A stretch of 64,000 nucleotides of DNA from Paractinoplanes maris (GCF_023544465.1 NZ_JALPVL010000001.1:744001-808000), one strand, 5' to 3'. Positions 1 through 9,233 are shown, counted from the first letter of the stretch. Program-made: numbers and translations. The notes: generated by a model from the sequence alone, not told the origin.

Positions 1-870
1 GCTGACCTTGTCGTCGCCGCGGGTGGCGCCGCGCTCGGTGATCCGGGTGGCGGCGACCTCGTCGATCACCTTGTCCACCGTGTCGGCCTCGGACAGCACG
101 GCCGCGGTCTGCGAGGCGTCGCCCACCGTGCGGTAACGGACCCGGCGCACCTCGGAGGTCTCGCCGTCCTTGAGCCGGATGAACTCGTTGACCGCGTAGA
201 ACATCCCGCCGCGCTCGACGACCTCACGGTCGTGCGCGTAGTAGATGCTCGGCAGCGGGACCTGCTCCTTGGCGATGTAGTGCCAGATGTCCAGCTCGGT
301 CCAGTTGGACAGCGGGAACACCCGGATCGACTCGCCGGGGTGGTGCCGGCCGTTGTAGAGGCCCCACAGCTCGGGCCGCTGGTTCTTCGGGTCCCACTGG
401 CCGAACTCGTCGCGGAAGCTGAACATCCGCTCCTTGGCGCGGGCCTTCTCCTCGTCGCGGCGCGCGCCCCCGAACAGGGCGTCGAACCGGTATTTCTCGA
501 CGGCGGCCAGCAGCACCGGGGTCTGGATGCGGTTACGGGTGCCGTCGGGCAGCTCCCGCACGTGACCGCTGTCGATCGCCTCCTGCACGCTGGCGACCAC
601 CAGGTTGAGCCCGAGGGTGGCGACCCGGGAGTCGCGGTACTCGAGCACCTCGGGGAAGTTGTGGCCGGTGTCGATGTGCATGACCGGGAACGGGATGCGC
701 GCGGGGGCGAACGCCTTCTCGGCGAGGCGCAGCATCACGATCGAGTCCTTGCCGCCCGAGAAGAGCAGGACGGGACGCTCGAACTCGGCCATGACCTCGC
801 GCATCACAAAGATGCTCTCGGCTTCCAGGGCATCCAGGTGCGAGACACGGTACGGCTTCGTCTGGCTCAT
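1..870 (-). CDS. cysD: Sulfate adenylyltransferase subunit 2 (CysD), C-terminus cut by window edge
   Basis: Small subunit of ATP sulfurylase, which makes adenosine 5'-phosphosulfate from sulfate and ATP in assimilatory sulfate activation; it normally works with the GTPase CysN. The frame begins MSQTKPYRVSHLDALEAES and carries the PP-loop SGGKDS at residues 38-43, followed by the conserved HIDTGHNFPE and GGARRDEEKARAKER stretches of the family. The frame runs off the left edge after about 290 codons; family members are near 300, so only a few residues are missing. The ATG at 868-870 has a GGAG ribosome site about eight bases upstream. It lies 56 bases downstream of cysQ on the same strand, so the two are probably co-transcribed; cysN is expected just outside the window. 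Confidence 0.96.
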   Translation of the reverse strand, partial: MSQTKPYRVSHLDALEAESIFVMREVMAEFERPVLLFSGGKDSIVMLRLAEKAFAPARIPFPVMHIDTGHNFPEVLEYRDSRVATLGLNLVVASVQEAIDSGHVRELPDGTRNRIQTPVLLAAVEKYRFDALFGGARRDEEKARAKERMFSFRDEFGQWDPKNQRPELWGLYNGRHHPGESIRVFPLSNWTELDIWHYIAKEQVPLPSIYYAHDREVVERGGMFYAVNEFIRLKDGETSEVRRVRYRTVGDASQTAAVLSEADTVDKVIDEVAATRITERGATRGDDKVS

Positions 871-926
871 CTTGATGGGCTCCAGACCTCTCAGGGGGTT
901 GCGGCTGTGTTGCCCTTAGACAACCG

Positions 927-1814
927 TCATTCTGACGGAAGGTGACGCTGCAACGCTGCAAGCAACCGAGGAGCGAGATCCTTACGGCACACCACCAGGT
1001 CCGGCAACTTAGGGTCGGCCTCGTTGTATTTCAGCTCAGATCCGTCGATCCGGCTAGCGTGCAGGCCGGTGGCCAATGCCACAGCGACCGGTGCGGCCGA
1101 GTCCCACTCGTACTGGCCGCCGGCGTGGACGTACGCGTCGGCCTCGCCGCTGATCACCGCGGCGATCTTCACCCCGGCCGAGCCCATCGGCACCAGCTCG
1201 GCCCCGATGTCGCCGGCCAGCGCGGTGACGAAGGCCGGCGGCCGGGTGCGGCTGGCGGCGATCCGGATCGGCCGGGCGGTCGCGTCGAGCGGCATCGGCG
1301 GGTACGCCGGGGCGTGGTCGGTGGCGATCGTCCGGTGCTGGGCCGGCATCGCGACCGCGCCCGCGGCCAGGCACGACGGGCTCGAGCAGTCGGCCGTCCA
1401 GAGGGCCACGTGAACGGCCCAGTCGGGGCGGCCCTCTTCGGAGAACTCCCGGGTGCCGTCGAGCGGGTCGATGATCCAGACGCGCGAGGCGCCGAGCCGC
1501 TCGGGGCGTACGGTCTGGTGCTCGCCCTCGCGCCACGCGTCACGCGCGTGGTCGTCCTCCTCGGAGAGCACCGCGTCGGCCGGGCGCCAGCGGGCCAGCT
1601 CGGCCCGCATCAGGTGGTGCGCGGCCTTGTCGCCGGCCGCCTTGAGCGCCTTGCCGTCGGCGAAGCCCATGTCCTGGCGGACCTGGAGCAGCACCTGCCC
1701 GGCCCGGTCGGCCAGCCAGCGCGCGAAGGCGGCGTCGTTCACCGGCGGGATGCCACCGTCGCCGCTCTCCCGCTGGGAGGCCACGCGCGCCGACGTCTCT
1801 GTCTGCTCGCCCAT
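927..1814 (-). CDS. cysQ: 3'(2'),5'-bisphosphate nucleotidase, CysQ/inositol monophosphatase family
   Basis: Dephosphorylates 3'-phosphoadenosine 5'-phosphate (PAP), the toxic by-product of PAPS-dependent sulfur transfer. The 295-residue frame shows the metal-binding motif DPLDGTREF and the second family signature WDSAAP, both diagnostic of the Li-sensitive phosphatase superfamily. The open frame extends further upstream, but the ATG at 1812-1814 (MGEQTETSARV) is preferred because GGGGAG lies about ten bases before it and because longer versions would overlap the upstream sugar transferase gene. Position directly before cysD supports a role in sulfate assimilation rather than inositol metabolism. 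Confidence 0.92.
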   Translation of the reverse strand: MGEQTETSARVASQRESGDGGIPPVNDAAFARWLADRAGQVLLQVRQDMGFADGKALKAAGDKAAHHLMRAELARWRPADAVLSEEDDHARDAWREGEHQTVRPERLGASRVWIIDPLDGTREFSEEGRPDWAVHVALWTADCSSPSCLAAGAVAMPAQHRTIATDHAPAYPPMPLDATARPIRIAASRTRPPAFVTALAGDIGAELVPMGSAGVKIAAVISGEADAYVHAGGQYEWDSAAPVAVALATGLHASRIDGSELKYNEADPKLPDLVVCRKDLAPRLLAALQRHLPSE

Positions 1815-1834
1815 TCTCTCGCCACTCCCCAAGT

Positions 1835-3754
1835 TCAGTACGCTCCGGACGACCGCACCACTGCGGTCATGGTGCGCAACAGGATCACCAGATCCAAGCT
1901 GAGTGTCCAGTTCTCCACATAGCGCAGGTCGAGCCGGACCGCTTCCTCCCACGGCAGGTCCGAACGTCCGGAAACCTGCCACAGGCCTGTCATGCCCGGC
2001 TTGACGGCGAGCCGGCGCCGCACGTCGTCGGCGTACGCCGCCACCTCGGAGGGCAGCGGCGGTCGCGGTCCGACCAGCGACATCTGCCCCAGCACCACGT
2101 TCAGCAGCTGCGGCAGCTCGTCGAGCGAGAAACGTCGCAGATAGCGGCCGACCCGGGTCACCCGCGGATCGTCGCGCATCTTGAAGAGCACACCGTCGTG
2201 CTCGTTCAGATGCCGCAGCTCGGCGAGCCGTGCCTCGGCATCCACAAACATGCTCCGGAACTTGAAGATGCGGAACAACCGTCCGTCACGACCGACCCGC
2301 ACCTGCCGAAAGAGTACCGGCCCGCGTGAGGTGTATCGCACACAGAGGGCGATGGTGAGCAGTAAGGGACCGAAGACCATCAATAGAGCGAGGGCGCCGA
2401 GCCGGTCGAAGACCTCCTTGACCAGCCGCGATCCGCCGTGCAGGCGGGGGTGCTCGACGTGCAGCATCGGCAGGCCGTCGAACGGGCGGATCGTCGTACG
2501 GGCCCCGGCCACGTCGACCAGGGCACTCGCGACGACCAGGTCGACCTCGTCGCGCTCCAGCCGCCAGGCCAGCCGGCGCAGCGCCTCACCGTCGAGCTCG
2601 GGACAGCTCAGCACGACCACCGTGTCGGCGTCGGCCTGCTCGACCGCGCCGGCCACGTCGTCGAACGAGCCATAGACGGCCAGCCCCTGCGATCCGCCCA
2701 CCCCGACACCGTCGTGCCCGGGCGGCAGGCAGGCGCCCACCACCTCGAGCCCGTGGTAGCGCTCGCGCCGCAACTGCCGGGACATGCCGATCACCGACAG
2801 CTCGTGCCCGACCAGGATCACCCGTCGCAGGCTCTCACCGCGGGCCCGGGACAGGTGCAGCCGCTTGCGCAAGGCGAAACGCAGCACCACCGCGGTGCCT
2901 ATCGCCGTCGGCAGGGCGGCCAGCACATAGCCGCGGGCCAGGTCCAGATCGAGGGCGTACGACACCAGGGCGGCACCGGCGATCAGCCCGACCCCACCGC
3001 GGAAGACCCGTTGATATTCGTCGGTGCCCACGAACAGGTAGCGCCGCTCGTAGGCCCGCGAGACCGCCAGCACGGCCAGCAGCAGCACTGGCAGCAGGGC
3101 CGACAGGACCATGTAGGCGCGGTTGTAGCTCGTCACCTCGTCGCCGAAGCGCAGCCCGAACGTGACCGCGCCGGCCGCCGTACCGGCCACCAGATCGCAG
3201 AGCACCAGCGAGCGCACGTACTGCCGCTCCCAGCGCTGACGGCGCGACATCGCGGCGTGGCGGCCGCGCACCCGGATGAAGGGCCGCGCGGCCGGGCGGG
3301 CCGCCGCCGACTTGTTGGGCCGGTCCGACCAGTGCCGGTCGACCGCCTGATTCCGGGTCAGGTCGGGGCGGCCCCGGGTGGTGGCCGGCGGCGCATTGTC
3401 GGATTTGCCGCCTGGCTGATCCAGCCGGTTGGGCGAGGCCGGCCGCCCCGGAGCCACCGGGCTCAGATACATCGTCCCGGCCGGCGGCGGGCTCATCGGG
3501 GCCACCGGCGCCGGGATCCTCGTCCGGGTGGGACCCGGGTTGGCCGGCGGATGATTGGCCCAGCCGAAGCCGTCCGGCGCGTGCACCGGCGGGCGGACCG
3601 GCCGGATCGCCGGCAACAGCACGGTCGGCTGGGACAGCACCGCCTCCTGCGCGGACAGCTTCTGCTGCACCCCGAACCTCCCCCAAACGCCGGTCGCTTT
3701 TGCACCGATCCGGTGCATACGTCTGACCAACGGTCGGACAGTCAAGAGCGTCAC
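1835..3754 (-). CDS. Exopolysaccharide polyprenyl glycosylphosphotransferase (WbaP/CpsE-like sugar transferase)
   Basis: Integral-membrane enzyme expected to move a sugar-1-phosphate from a nucleotide sugar to undecaprenyl phosphate, the priming step of exopolysaccharide or capsule synthesis. The 639-residue frame has a roughly 170-residue proline/arginine-rich disordered N-terminus, about four membrane segments, a CoA-binding-like middle domain and the bacterial sugar transferase domain at the C-terminus, with KFRSM, DELPQLLNV, LVGPRP and KPGMTGLWQVSGRS. GTG at 3754 is the longest start; ATG at 3718 is an alternative and neither has a strong ribosome site. The long disordered head is unusual for the family. 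No other EPS gene adjoins it. The substrate cannot be read from sequence. Confidence 0.9.
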   Translation of the reverse strand: MTLLTVRPLVRRMHRIGAKATGVWGRFGVQQKLSAQEAVLSQPTVLLPAIRPVRPPVHAPDGFGWANHPPANPGPTRTRIPAPVAPMSPPPAGTMYLSPVAPGRPASPNRLDQPGGKSDNAPPATTRGRPDLTRNQAVDRHWSDRPNKSAAARPAARPFIRVRGRHAAMSRRQRWERQYVRSLVLCDLVAGTAAGAVTFGLRFGDEVTSYNRAYMVLSALLPVLLLAVLAVSRAYERRYLFVGTDEYQRVFRGGVGLIAGAALVSYALDLDLARGYVLAALPTAIGTAVVLRFALRKRLHLSRARGESLRRVILVGHELSVIGMSRQLRRERYHGLEVVGACLPPGHDGVGVGGSQGLAVYGSFDDVAGAVEQADADTVVVLSCPELDGEALRRLAWRLERDEVDLVVASALVDVAGARTTIRPFDGLPMLHVEHPRLHGGSRLVKEVFDRLGALALLMVFGPLLLTIALCVRYTSRGPVLFRQVRVGRDGRLFRIFKFRSMFVDAEARLAELRHLNEHDGVLFKMRDDPRVTRVGRYLRRFSLDELPQLLNVVLGQMSLVGPRPPLPSEVAAYADDVRRRLAVKPGMTGLWQVSGRSDLPWEEAVRLDLRYVENWTLSLDLVILLRTMTAVVRSSGAY

Positions 3755-3811
3755 GGGATCAGGGGACGGACAAAACCGCCCAAATGATCTAGAGGTTTCG
3801 TCCCCGCGGCA

Positions 3812-4399
3812 TCAACCGCCGTGGTATTTGTTCTGCGCCCACTCCACGCCCTCGAGCACGATCGCCTCGACCACATCGGCCGCGCGATCCACCAGGAAGT
3901 CCCGTTCCTTGCGCTCAGCGGAGGAGAAGTCGGAGAGCACATAGTCGGCCGCGTCCTGCCGGCCCGGCGGGCGGCCGATCCCGAACCGCACCCGCGCGTA
4001 CTCCTTGCTCGCCAACGACTTCGACATGGACCGCAGTCCGTTGTGGCCACCCTCACCACCACCACGCTTGGCCCGTACCTGCCCGAACGGAACATCAAGC
4101 TCATCGTGCACGGCAATCACGTTCGACACCGGCACTTTGAAGAACTGGGCCAGCGAGACCACCGGCGCGCCGGACAAGTTCATGTAGGTCAGCGGCTTCA
4201 GCAACACCAGCTTCGGACCCCCGAACCCGAGACGCCCCTCGGCCATCTCGGCCTGCGCACGCTTCGCCCGGCCGAACTTGGCGCCCACCCGCGACGCCAG
4301 CAGATCGGCCACCATGAAACCCACGTTGTGCCGGTTGCCGGCGAACTCCTTGCCCGGATTACCGAGACCGACCACCAGCCACGGCGACTCGTCGCCCAC
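3812..4399 (-). CDS. pth: Peptidyl-tRNA hydrolase
   Basis: Cytosolic enzyme that cleaves the ester bond of peptidyl-tRNAs dropped from ribosomes and so recycles tRNA. The 195-residue product has the family signatures GLGNPG near the start, NRHNVGF with the catalytic histidine, HDELDVPFG with the catalytic aspartate, and GGHNGL. Length matches the family. The start is GTG at 4397-4399 with GGAGG five bases before it. It follows rplY on the same strand as in other actinobacteria; a strong hairpin lies between them, so some transcripts may end before pth or it may have its own promoter. Confidence 0.97.
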   Translation of the reverse strand: MGDESPWLVVGLGNPGKEFAGNRHNVGFMVADLLASRVGAKFGRAKRAQAEMAEGRLGFGGPKLVLLKPLTYMNLSGAPVVSLAQFFKVPVSNVIAVHDELDVPFGQVRAKRGGGEGGHNGLRSMSKSLASKEYARVRFGIGRPPGRQDAADYVLSDFSSAERKERDFLVDRAADVVEAIVLEGVEWAQNKYHGG

Positions 4400-4421
4400 T
4401 CACTCCTCCAGACACGACTGC

Positions 4422-4450
4422 GGGGAAAGTGCCTCAGCGGCACTTTCCCC
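4422..4450 (-). terminator. Perfect 12-bp hairpin between rplY and pth
   Basis: GGGGAAAGTGCC pairs exactly with GGCACTTTCCCC around a five-base loop. It lies in the short gap after rplY and before pth on the minus strand. There is no T tract, so it may attenuate or protect the rplY mRNA end rather than fully terminate. Confidence 0.65.
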
Positions 4451-4487
4451 GGTCACTGCTCGTACGCCGACTTGGCGGTTCCCGCTA

Positions 4488-5114
4488 CTACTCCGCGGGC
4501 GCGGCCTCGGCGGTCTCGCCCTCGGTGGTCTCGCCACCCTCGGTGTCACCCTCGAGCTGCTCGGCGGTCTGCGCCTGCGACACGATGGCGAGCACGAAGT
4601 CGGGCTCGACGGCCAGCTCGGTGCCGGTGGGCAGCTGCACATCGCCGGCGGTGATCTGAGCGCCCGCCTCGAGGCCCTCGATCGACACCTCGAAACCGGA
4701 CGGCAGGTGCATCGCCTCGGCCACCACGGCCAGCGTGTTGGACTCGTTGACGACCAGGGTGTTGCGGGCGGCCTCGCCGACCAGCGTCACCGGGACGTCG
4801 ACCTGGACCTTCTCGCCACGCTTGACGATGATCAGGTCGACGTGCTCGTAGGTGTCCTTGATCGGGTCACGCTGGATGGCCTTGGGCAGGGCCAGCGTGG
4901 CACCCGAGGCGCCGACGATGTCGATGGTGAACACGGTGTTGAGTCCACCGTGCCGGATGGCGGCCGCGAACTCACGAGCCGGCAGCGCGATGTGCACCGG
5001 CTTCTCGCCGTGGCCGTAAAGCACGGCGGGCACCAAACCGGCCCGGCGCGTGCGGCGGGCACCACCCTTGCCGAACTCGGTGCGGGGCTCGGCGCTGATC
5101 TTTACCTCGGACAC
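4488..5114 (-). CDS. rplY: Ribosomal protein bL25, long Ctc form
   Basis: Binds 5S rRNA in the large ribosomal subunit; the long CTC form has an extra C-terminal domain and is linked with general stress in some Gram-positives. The product begins with the typical actinobacterial VSEVKISAEPRTEFGKG and continues RRTRRAGLVPAVLYGHG, with an acidic alanine/glutamate-rich tail. The open frame goes further upstream, but GTG at 5112-5114 is chosen because it matches the family N-terminus and has AGGAG about eight bases before it; this gives 208 residues. It sits between prs and pth in conserved order, with a long leader region upstream. Confidence 0.95.
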   Translation of the reverse strand: MSEVKISAEPRTEFGKGGARRTRRAGLVPAVLYGHGEKPVHIALPAREFAAAIRHGGLNTVFTIDIVGASGATLALPKAIQRDPIKDTYEHVDLIIVKRGEKVQVDVPVTLVGEAARNTLVVNESNTLAVVAEAMHLPSGFEVSIEGLEAGAQITAGDVQLPTGTELAVEPDFVLAIVSQAQTAEQLEGDTEGGETTEGETAEAAPAE

Positions 5115-5508
5115 GGGGAAACTCCTGAAACTCTTGGATCGGGCTGCGACTAAGTCGGCGGGCAAGCGGTCCGGCAGTATGTGCAAGCAAGCGGCCGCCG
5201 TCGGTGCTGGAGGCCGTCGTCGGCGCTGCCGGGCAAGGGGGCGCGCTGGGCACAGGCCCGGAGCACCGCGTCGATCACGGTGCCCCCGAAATGGCTGCGA
5301 ACCTCAGCAGACCGCGGGACACCCTCGCCGTGGCAACCGCTCTATCTTACCTTCCGCACGCGTGCACCCATCAGCGGGTCCGGCGTGGTCCCGCACCGAC
5401 CGCGAACTTCACCCGCACGATGCACCCCGCGGCGGGAAATCTTCGGCGCACCACGCCGTAAAACGGGCAAAATACGCAGCCACGCAGATCACAAAACCTG
5501 CTCCCGCG
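5115..5508. other. Intergenic leader between prs and rplY, no gene seen
   Basis: About 390 bases without a convincing coding frame. On the minus strand a TAAGAT box (5344-5349) could be the -10 of an rplY promoter giving a long leader of roughly 220 bases, but no good -35 box is visible. Several short GC-rich inverted repeats exist, none clear enough to call. Ribosomal-protein leaders often carry regulatory structure, which would need covariance analysis to detect here. Confidence 0.4.
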
Positions 5509-6489
5509 TCAGCTGAGCCCGCCGAACAGCGTAGTCACCGAGCCGTCGTCGAAAACCTCACGAATCGCCCGGGCCAGCAGCGGCGCGATCGACAGCACGG
5601 TGATCTTGTCGAGGCGCTTCTCCGGCGGCAACGGCAACGTATTGGTCACCACCAGCTCGCTGATCCGGCTGTTCTTCAACCGCTCGGTCGCCGGATCCGA
5701 CAACAACGCGTGCGTCGACGCCACAATCACATCGGCCGCACCCTCGTCCCACAGGATGTCGGCCGCCTTCGTGATCGTGCCACCGGTGTCGATCATGTCG
5801 TCGACGATCAGGCAGACCCGGCCCTCGACCTCACCGACCACGCGGTTGGCCACCACCTGATTGGGCTTCAACGGATCCCGGGTCTTGTGGATGAACGCCA
5901 GCGGGCAACCACCCAACCGGTCGGTCCACCGCTCGGCCACCCGCACCCGGCCCGAATCGGGCGCGACCACGGTCAACGGCCGGCCGGCGAACTTCTTCTC
6001 CACATGCTCGGCCAAGATGTCCATCGCGAACAGGTGATCGACCGGGCCGTCGAAGAAACCCTGGATCTGCGCGGTGTGCAGATCCACCGTCAGGATCCGG
6101 TTGGCCCCGGCCGTCTTCAGCAGATCGGCCACCAGCCGAGCCGAGATCGGCTCCCGGCCCCGGTGCTTCTTGTCCTGCCGCGCATACGGATAGAACGGCA
6201 GCACGACGGTGATCCGCTTGGCCGACCCGCGCTTCAACGCGTCGATCATGATCAGGGTCTCCATGACCCAGCGGTTGACACCCTCGGTCATCGACTGCAC
6301 GACAAACGCGTCCGAACCACGGACCGAATCCTTGAAACGGACGAAAATCTCACCGTTGGCGAACTCGTACGAATCGGCGGGAGTCGGCGCGACGCCGAGC
6401 ACCTGGCCGATCTCCTCCGCCAGCTCCGGGAAACCCCGCCCGGAGAAAAGCATCAGAGACTTACGGTTCTCCGCGACGATGCTGCCCAT
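5509..6489 (-). CDS. prs: Ribose-phosphate pyrophosphokinase
   Basis: Makes 5-phosphoribosyl-1-pyrophosphate from ribose 5-phosphate and ATP for nucleotide, histidine and tryptophan synthesis. The 326-residue product is full length and shows the class I signatures: FANGEIFVRF, the flexible-loop region YARQDKKHRGREPISARL, the metal-binding DLHTAQIQGFFD, and the PRPP-binding loop VDDMIDTGGTI. ATG at 6487-6489 has GGGAG about ten bases before it. It lies between glmU and rplY on one strand, the conserved actinobacterial order. Confidence 0.97.
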   Translation of the reverse strand: MGSIVAENRKSLMLFSGRGFPELAEEIGQVLGVAPTPADSYEFANGEIFVRFKDSVRGSDAFVVQSMTEGVNRWVMETLIMIDALKRGSAKRITVVLPFYPYARQDKKHRGREPISARLVADLLKTAGANRILTVDLHTAQIQGFFDGPVDHLFAMDILAEHVEKKFAGRPLTVVAPDSGRVRVAERWTDRLGGCPLAFIHKTRDPLKPNQVVANRVVGEVEGRVCLIVDDMIDTGGTITKAADILWDEGAADVIVASTHALLSDPATERLKNSRISELVVTNTLPLPPEKRLDKITVLSIAPLLARAIREVFDDGSVTTLFGGLS

Positions 6490-6711
6490 CGGCTCGCTAC
6501 TCCCGTTGGATCGAGGGGGTGGGGATGTGATTCCCGTGAAGTATCCCCCGCGGCCACATTCCCGCCACGTTCCGCGGCCACCGGGTGGGATGCCTCACCC
6601 TCGCCGGATCACTCCAGCTCAGAGGCGATCAATTCCGCTGTCGGATACCCGCCAGACGACCGCCCACGCCTCCAGCTAACCGCACCCGCCGCGAGTTCGC
6701 CCGGCAGTCGG

Positions 6712-8172
6712 TCACTCGGCCGTGCTGACCTCGCCGGCCGCGTCCTTCTCGGCCAGCGCCCGCTCGGCCGCCGCAGCCGACACCGTGCCCGCCCGGCGGC
6801 GCGCCACCCAGCCCTCCACGTTGCGCTGCGGCGCCCGGGTGACACCCAGGCTGCCCGCCGGCACATCCTTCTGAATCGCGCTGCCCGCGGCCACATAAGC
6901 GCCCGGCTCGACCTCGACCGGCGCGATCAGCACGGTGTCGGACCCGACGAACGCGGCCTCACCCACCGTGGTGTGACTCTTGGTGACCCCGTCATAGTTC
7001 GCGAAGATCGTACCGGCGCCGATGTTGGCCTTCGCCCCGATCGTGGCATCCCCCACGTACGAAAGATGCGGCACCTTCGCACCCTCGCCCAGCTCGGCGT
7101 TCTTCGTCTCCACGAAACCGCCCACCTTGGCCTTACGCCCCAGCCGCGTGCCCGGCCGCAGGAACGAGAACGGCCCGACCGTCGCCTCGGCCCCGATCTG
7201 CGCCCCGATCGAATGCGTCCGCAGCACCACCGCGCCCGCACCCACCGTGGTGTCGATCAACGTCGTATCCGGCCCGACGATCGCCCCGGCACCCACGGTC
7301 GTCTCGCCGAGCAGCTGCGAATTCTGATCGATCTCAGCATCCGGCTCCAGCCGCACCGTGACATCGATCCACGTGGTCGACGGGTCGAGGATCGACACCC
7401 CCGCCCGCATCCACGCCTCATTCACCCGGTCGCGCAACAGCGCCCGCAGGCTCGCCAGCTCGGCCCGATCGTTGCAACCCAAAGTCTCGTCCGCGTCCGG
7501 CGCCACAAAGACCCCGACCGGGTGACCCACCGACGCCAAGATGCCGAAAACGTCGGTCAGATACTCCTCACCCTGATCGTTGTCGGTCGACAGCTTCGCC
7601 AACGCCTCCCGCAAGGAAACGGCGTCGAAGGCGTAGATGCCGGCGTTGATCTCCCGGATGGCGCGCACCTCGGCCGAAGCGTCACGCTCCTCCACGATCC
7701 GCTCCAGATTGCCGGCGCCGTCCCGCACGATGCGGCCCAGACCCGTCGGATCGGCCACCTCGGCCGCCAGCACGGTCGCCCCGCGCGCGCCCGACTCGTG
7801 CGCCTCGATCAGGTTGCCCACCGTCTCGGCCCGCAGCAGCGGCACGTCACCGTTGAGCACGACCACGGTGCCGGTGGCCTCAGGCAGAGCCTCGAGCGCG
7901 ATCCGCACGGCGTGACCGGTGCCGTTCTGCTGCGCCTGCAACACCGGCGTGACGGCCGGCGCCACCTCGGCCAGGTGCGCCTCGACCAGGTCGGCCCGGT
8001 GCCCGACGACGACCACCGTCTGCTCGGCCCCGGCGGCCGACGAGGCGGTCAGCACGTGCCCGAGCAGGGTGCGCCCCAGCATCGGATGCAGCACCTTGGG
8101 AGTAGCGGACTTCATCCGCTTGCCCTCCCCGGCAGCAAGAACAACAACCGTACGACGAGGGGCCTGACTCAC
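6712..8172 (-). CDS. glmU: Bifunctional GlcNAc-1-phosphate uridyltransferase / glucosamine-1-phosphate acetyltransferase
   Basis: Performs the last two steps to UDP-N-acetylglucosamine, the precursor of peptidoglycan and of the GlcNAc polymers that a gene such as the one at 25.7 kb might make. The N-terminal pyrophosphorylase domain has LAAGEGKRM near residue 13 and the QNGTGHA and NGDVPLL stretches; the C-terminal half is a left-handed beta-helix of hexapeptide repeats with FLRPGT and VETKN. Length 486 is usual for actinobacteria. The start is GTG at 8170-8172. It is the first gene of the glmU-prs-rplY-pth run; tRNA-Gln and a hairpin lie just upstream. Confidence 0.96.
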   Translation of the reverse strand: MSQAPRRTVVVLAAGEGKRMKSATPKVLHPMLGRTLLGHVLTASSAAGAEQTVVVVGHRADLVEAHLAEVAPAVTPVLQAQQNGTGHAVRIALEALPEATGTVVVLNGDVPLLRAETVGNLIEAHESGARGATVLAAEVADPTGLGRIVRDGAGNLERIVEERDASAEVRAIREINAGIYAFDAVSLREALAKLSTDNDQGEEYLTDVFGILASVGHPVGVFVAPDADETLGCNDRAELASLRALLRDRVNEAWMRAGVSILDPSTTWIDVTVRLEPDAEIDQNSQLLGETTVGAGAIVGPDTTLIDTTVGAGAVVLRTHSIGAQIGAEATVGPFSFLRPGTRLGRKAKVGGFVETKNAELGEGAKVPHLSYVGDATIGAKANIGAGTIFANYDGVTKSHTTVGEAAFVGSDTVLIAPVEVEPGAYVAAGSAIQKDVPAGSLGVTRAPQRNVEGWVARRRAGTVSAAAAERALAEKDAAGEVSTAE

Positions 8173-8227
8173 GCGGTACTCCCGTGTTCGCAGTAGTCAC
8201 TCAAGTCGAGCGGCGACAACCGCCCGG

Positions 8228-8249
8228 TGGGTCCGGAAGCCCGGACCCA
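8228..8249 (-). terminator. Hairpin downstream of tRNA-Gln
   Basis: TGGGTCCGG pairs with CCGGACCCA around a four-base loop (9 bp). It lies between the tRNA-Gln 3' end and the glmU start on the minus strand and most likely marks the end of the tRNA transcript. Confidence 0.55.
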
Positions 8250-8262
8250 TCCACAGGGCATG

Positions 8263-8333
8263 CTCGGCCGCCAGGATTCGAACCCGGAATACTCGGACCA
8301 AAACCGAGGGTGATGCCATTTCACTACGGCCGA
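8263..8333 (-). tRNA. tRNA-Gln (anticodon TTG)
   Basis: The minus strand folds as a complete cloverleaf: acceptor TCGGCCG/CGGCCGA, D arm GTGA/TCAC, anticodon stem CTCGG/CCGAG with loop TTTTGGT giving anticodon TTG, and T arm CCGGG/CCTGG around TTCGAAT. The discriminator is G and the CCA end is not encoded. Seventy-one bases. A tRNA-Gln next to glmU is also conserved in other actinobacteria. Confidence 0.95.
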
Positions 8334-8381
8334 CTGGTTCGGTCGTCACACTAGCGCCTGACGCCCGCTTGGCAGAATCTA

Positions 8382-9227
8382 CTATCTCCGGGCATCGAAT
8401 GCTTCCATCACACCCTCCACCCTCCAGTAGAGCTCCCTTGACTGCGGCACTGAGATGACGAGGCAACCGTGATAGTCGTCACCGGTGTTCGCTCGCTTGG
8501 TCGACGGGTTGTGTCGCTTGATGGTCGGCCGCTGGAACAACTCGCGGGGGAGCCCAAGGCGCTCGGCCCACCAGTCACCTGCGACCTCGGCGTCTGAGCT
8601 CTCGTGAATTTGCACCCGATAACGCAGTGAGTCGACCTCGCGACCCTGCCCTTGCAGGAAGCGCAGGAACAGGCAGTGAAGGCGAGGGTCGTTGTTGATG
8701 AAAGTCAATCGATCGAGCCGCCGCCAGGGCTTCGACTTCGCACCCTCACACATGTAGACCAGTGCGCCGCCCAGGAGAAGATCCCGGTCTGTGATCTCGC
8801 CGACTTCACCGACGACACCAGCCCAAACGTCGCTCTGTCGACGATCACGGTCGACGCGATACTCGTCCCATCGAGCGGCAAGCATAAGGTCGGAGTGCGC
8901 CTTCTTCTCGCGAGCCCGCTCGGCATCGGGATCGAGCGGAAGATGCTTCACCCAGCTGTACGCGGTCGACTTCGCGACATCGAGCTTCATCGCTAGGTCG
9001 TTCACCGACCAACCCTTTTTACGCAACTCCACGGCCTCGCGGCGCAGATCATCCTTGGCATTGGGCCGGCTGGTCCACTCAGGCGGGGTTATGCCGCGCA
9101 GCCAATCCGTGAGTGTGCCGGTACTGACCCCCAGGTGCTTCCTCAGCTGTGAGATCGACAACCCCGGGTCCACTCGTAGCCGCCTGGCTTCTGCTCGTCT
9201 CGGGTCTTCCCCCGTGCTCATCTCCAT
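8382..9227 (-). CDS. Helix-turn-helix protein with LAGLIDADG-like domain
   Basis: A 281-residue soluble protein of unknown function. Two helix-turn-helix-like stretches are visible: residues about 24-45 (SISQLRKHLGVSTGTLTDWL) and about 72-93 (WSVNDLAMKLDVAKSTAYSW). After a charged linker comes LLLGGALVYMCEGAK, which resembles a LAGLIDADG helix with E as the acidic residue, followed by FINNDPRLHCLFLRFLQ, as seen in LAGLIDADG-type regulators. Base composition is less GC-biased than its neighbours. The ATG at 9225-9227 lies six bases after a TAATGT box, so the mRNA may be leaderless. It could be a regulator or a domesticated homing endonuclease; sequence alone does not decide. Confidence 0.75.
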   Translation of the reverse strand: MEMSTGEDPRRAEARRLRVDPGLSISQLRKHLGVSTGTLTDWLRGITPPEWTSRPNAKDDLRREAVELRKKGWSVNDLAMKLDVAKSTAYSWVKHLPLDPDAERAREKKAHSDLMLAARWDEYRVDRDRRQSDVWAGVVGEVGEITDRDLLLGGALVYMCEGAKSKPWRRLDRLTFINNDPRLHCLFLRFLQGQGREVDSLRYRVQIHESSDAEVAGDWWAERLGLPRELFQRPTIKRHNPSTKRANTGDDYHGCLVISVPQSRELYWRVEGVMEAFDARR

Positions 9228-9233
9228 GTCCCT

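Noticed and set aside
2438..3787. 449-codon plus-strand frame opposite the glycosylphosphotransferase gene
   Set aside because: Shadow frame; the minus strand carries clear family motifs.
5050..8196. 1048-codon plus-strand frame across rplY, prs and glmU
   Set aside because: Antisense shadow of three recognised genes; rich in His/Arg/Gln as shadows in GC-rich DNA are.
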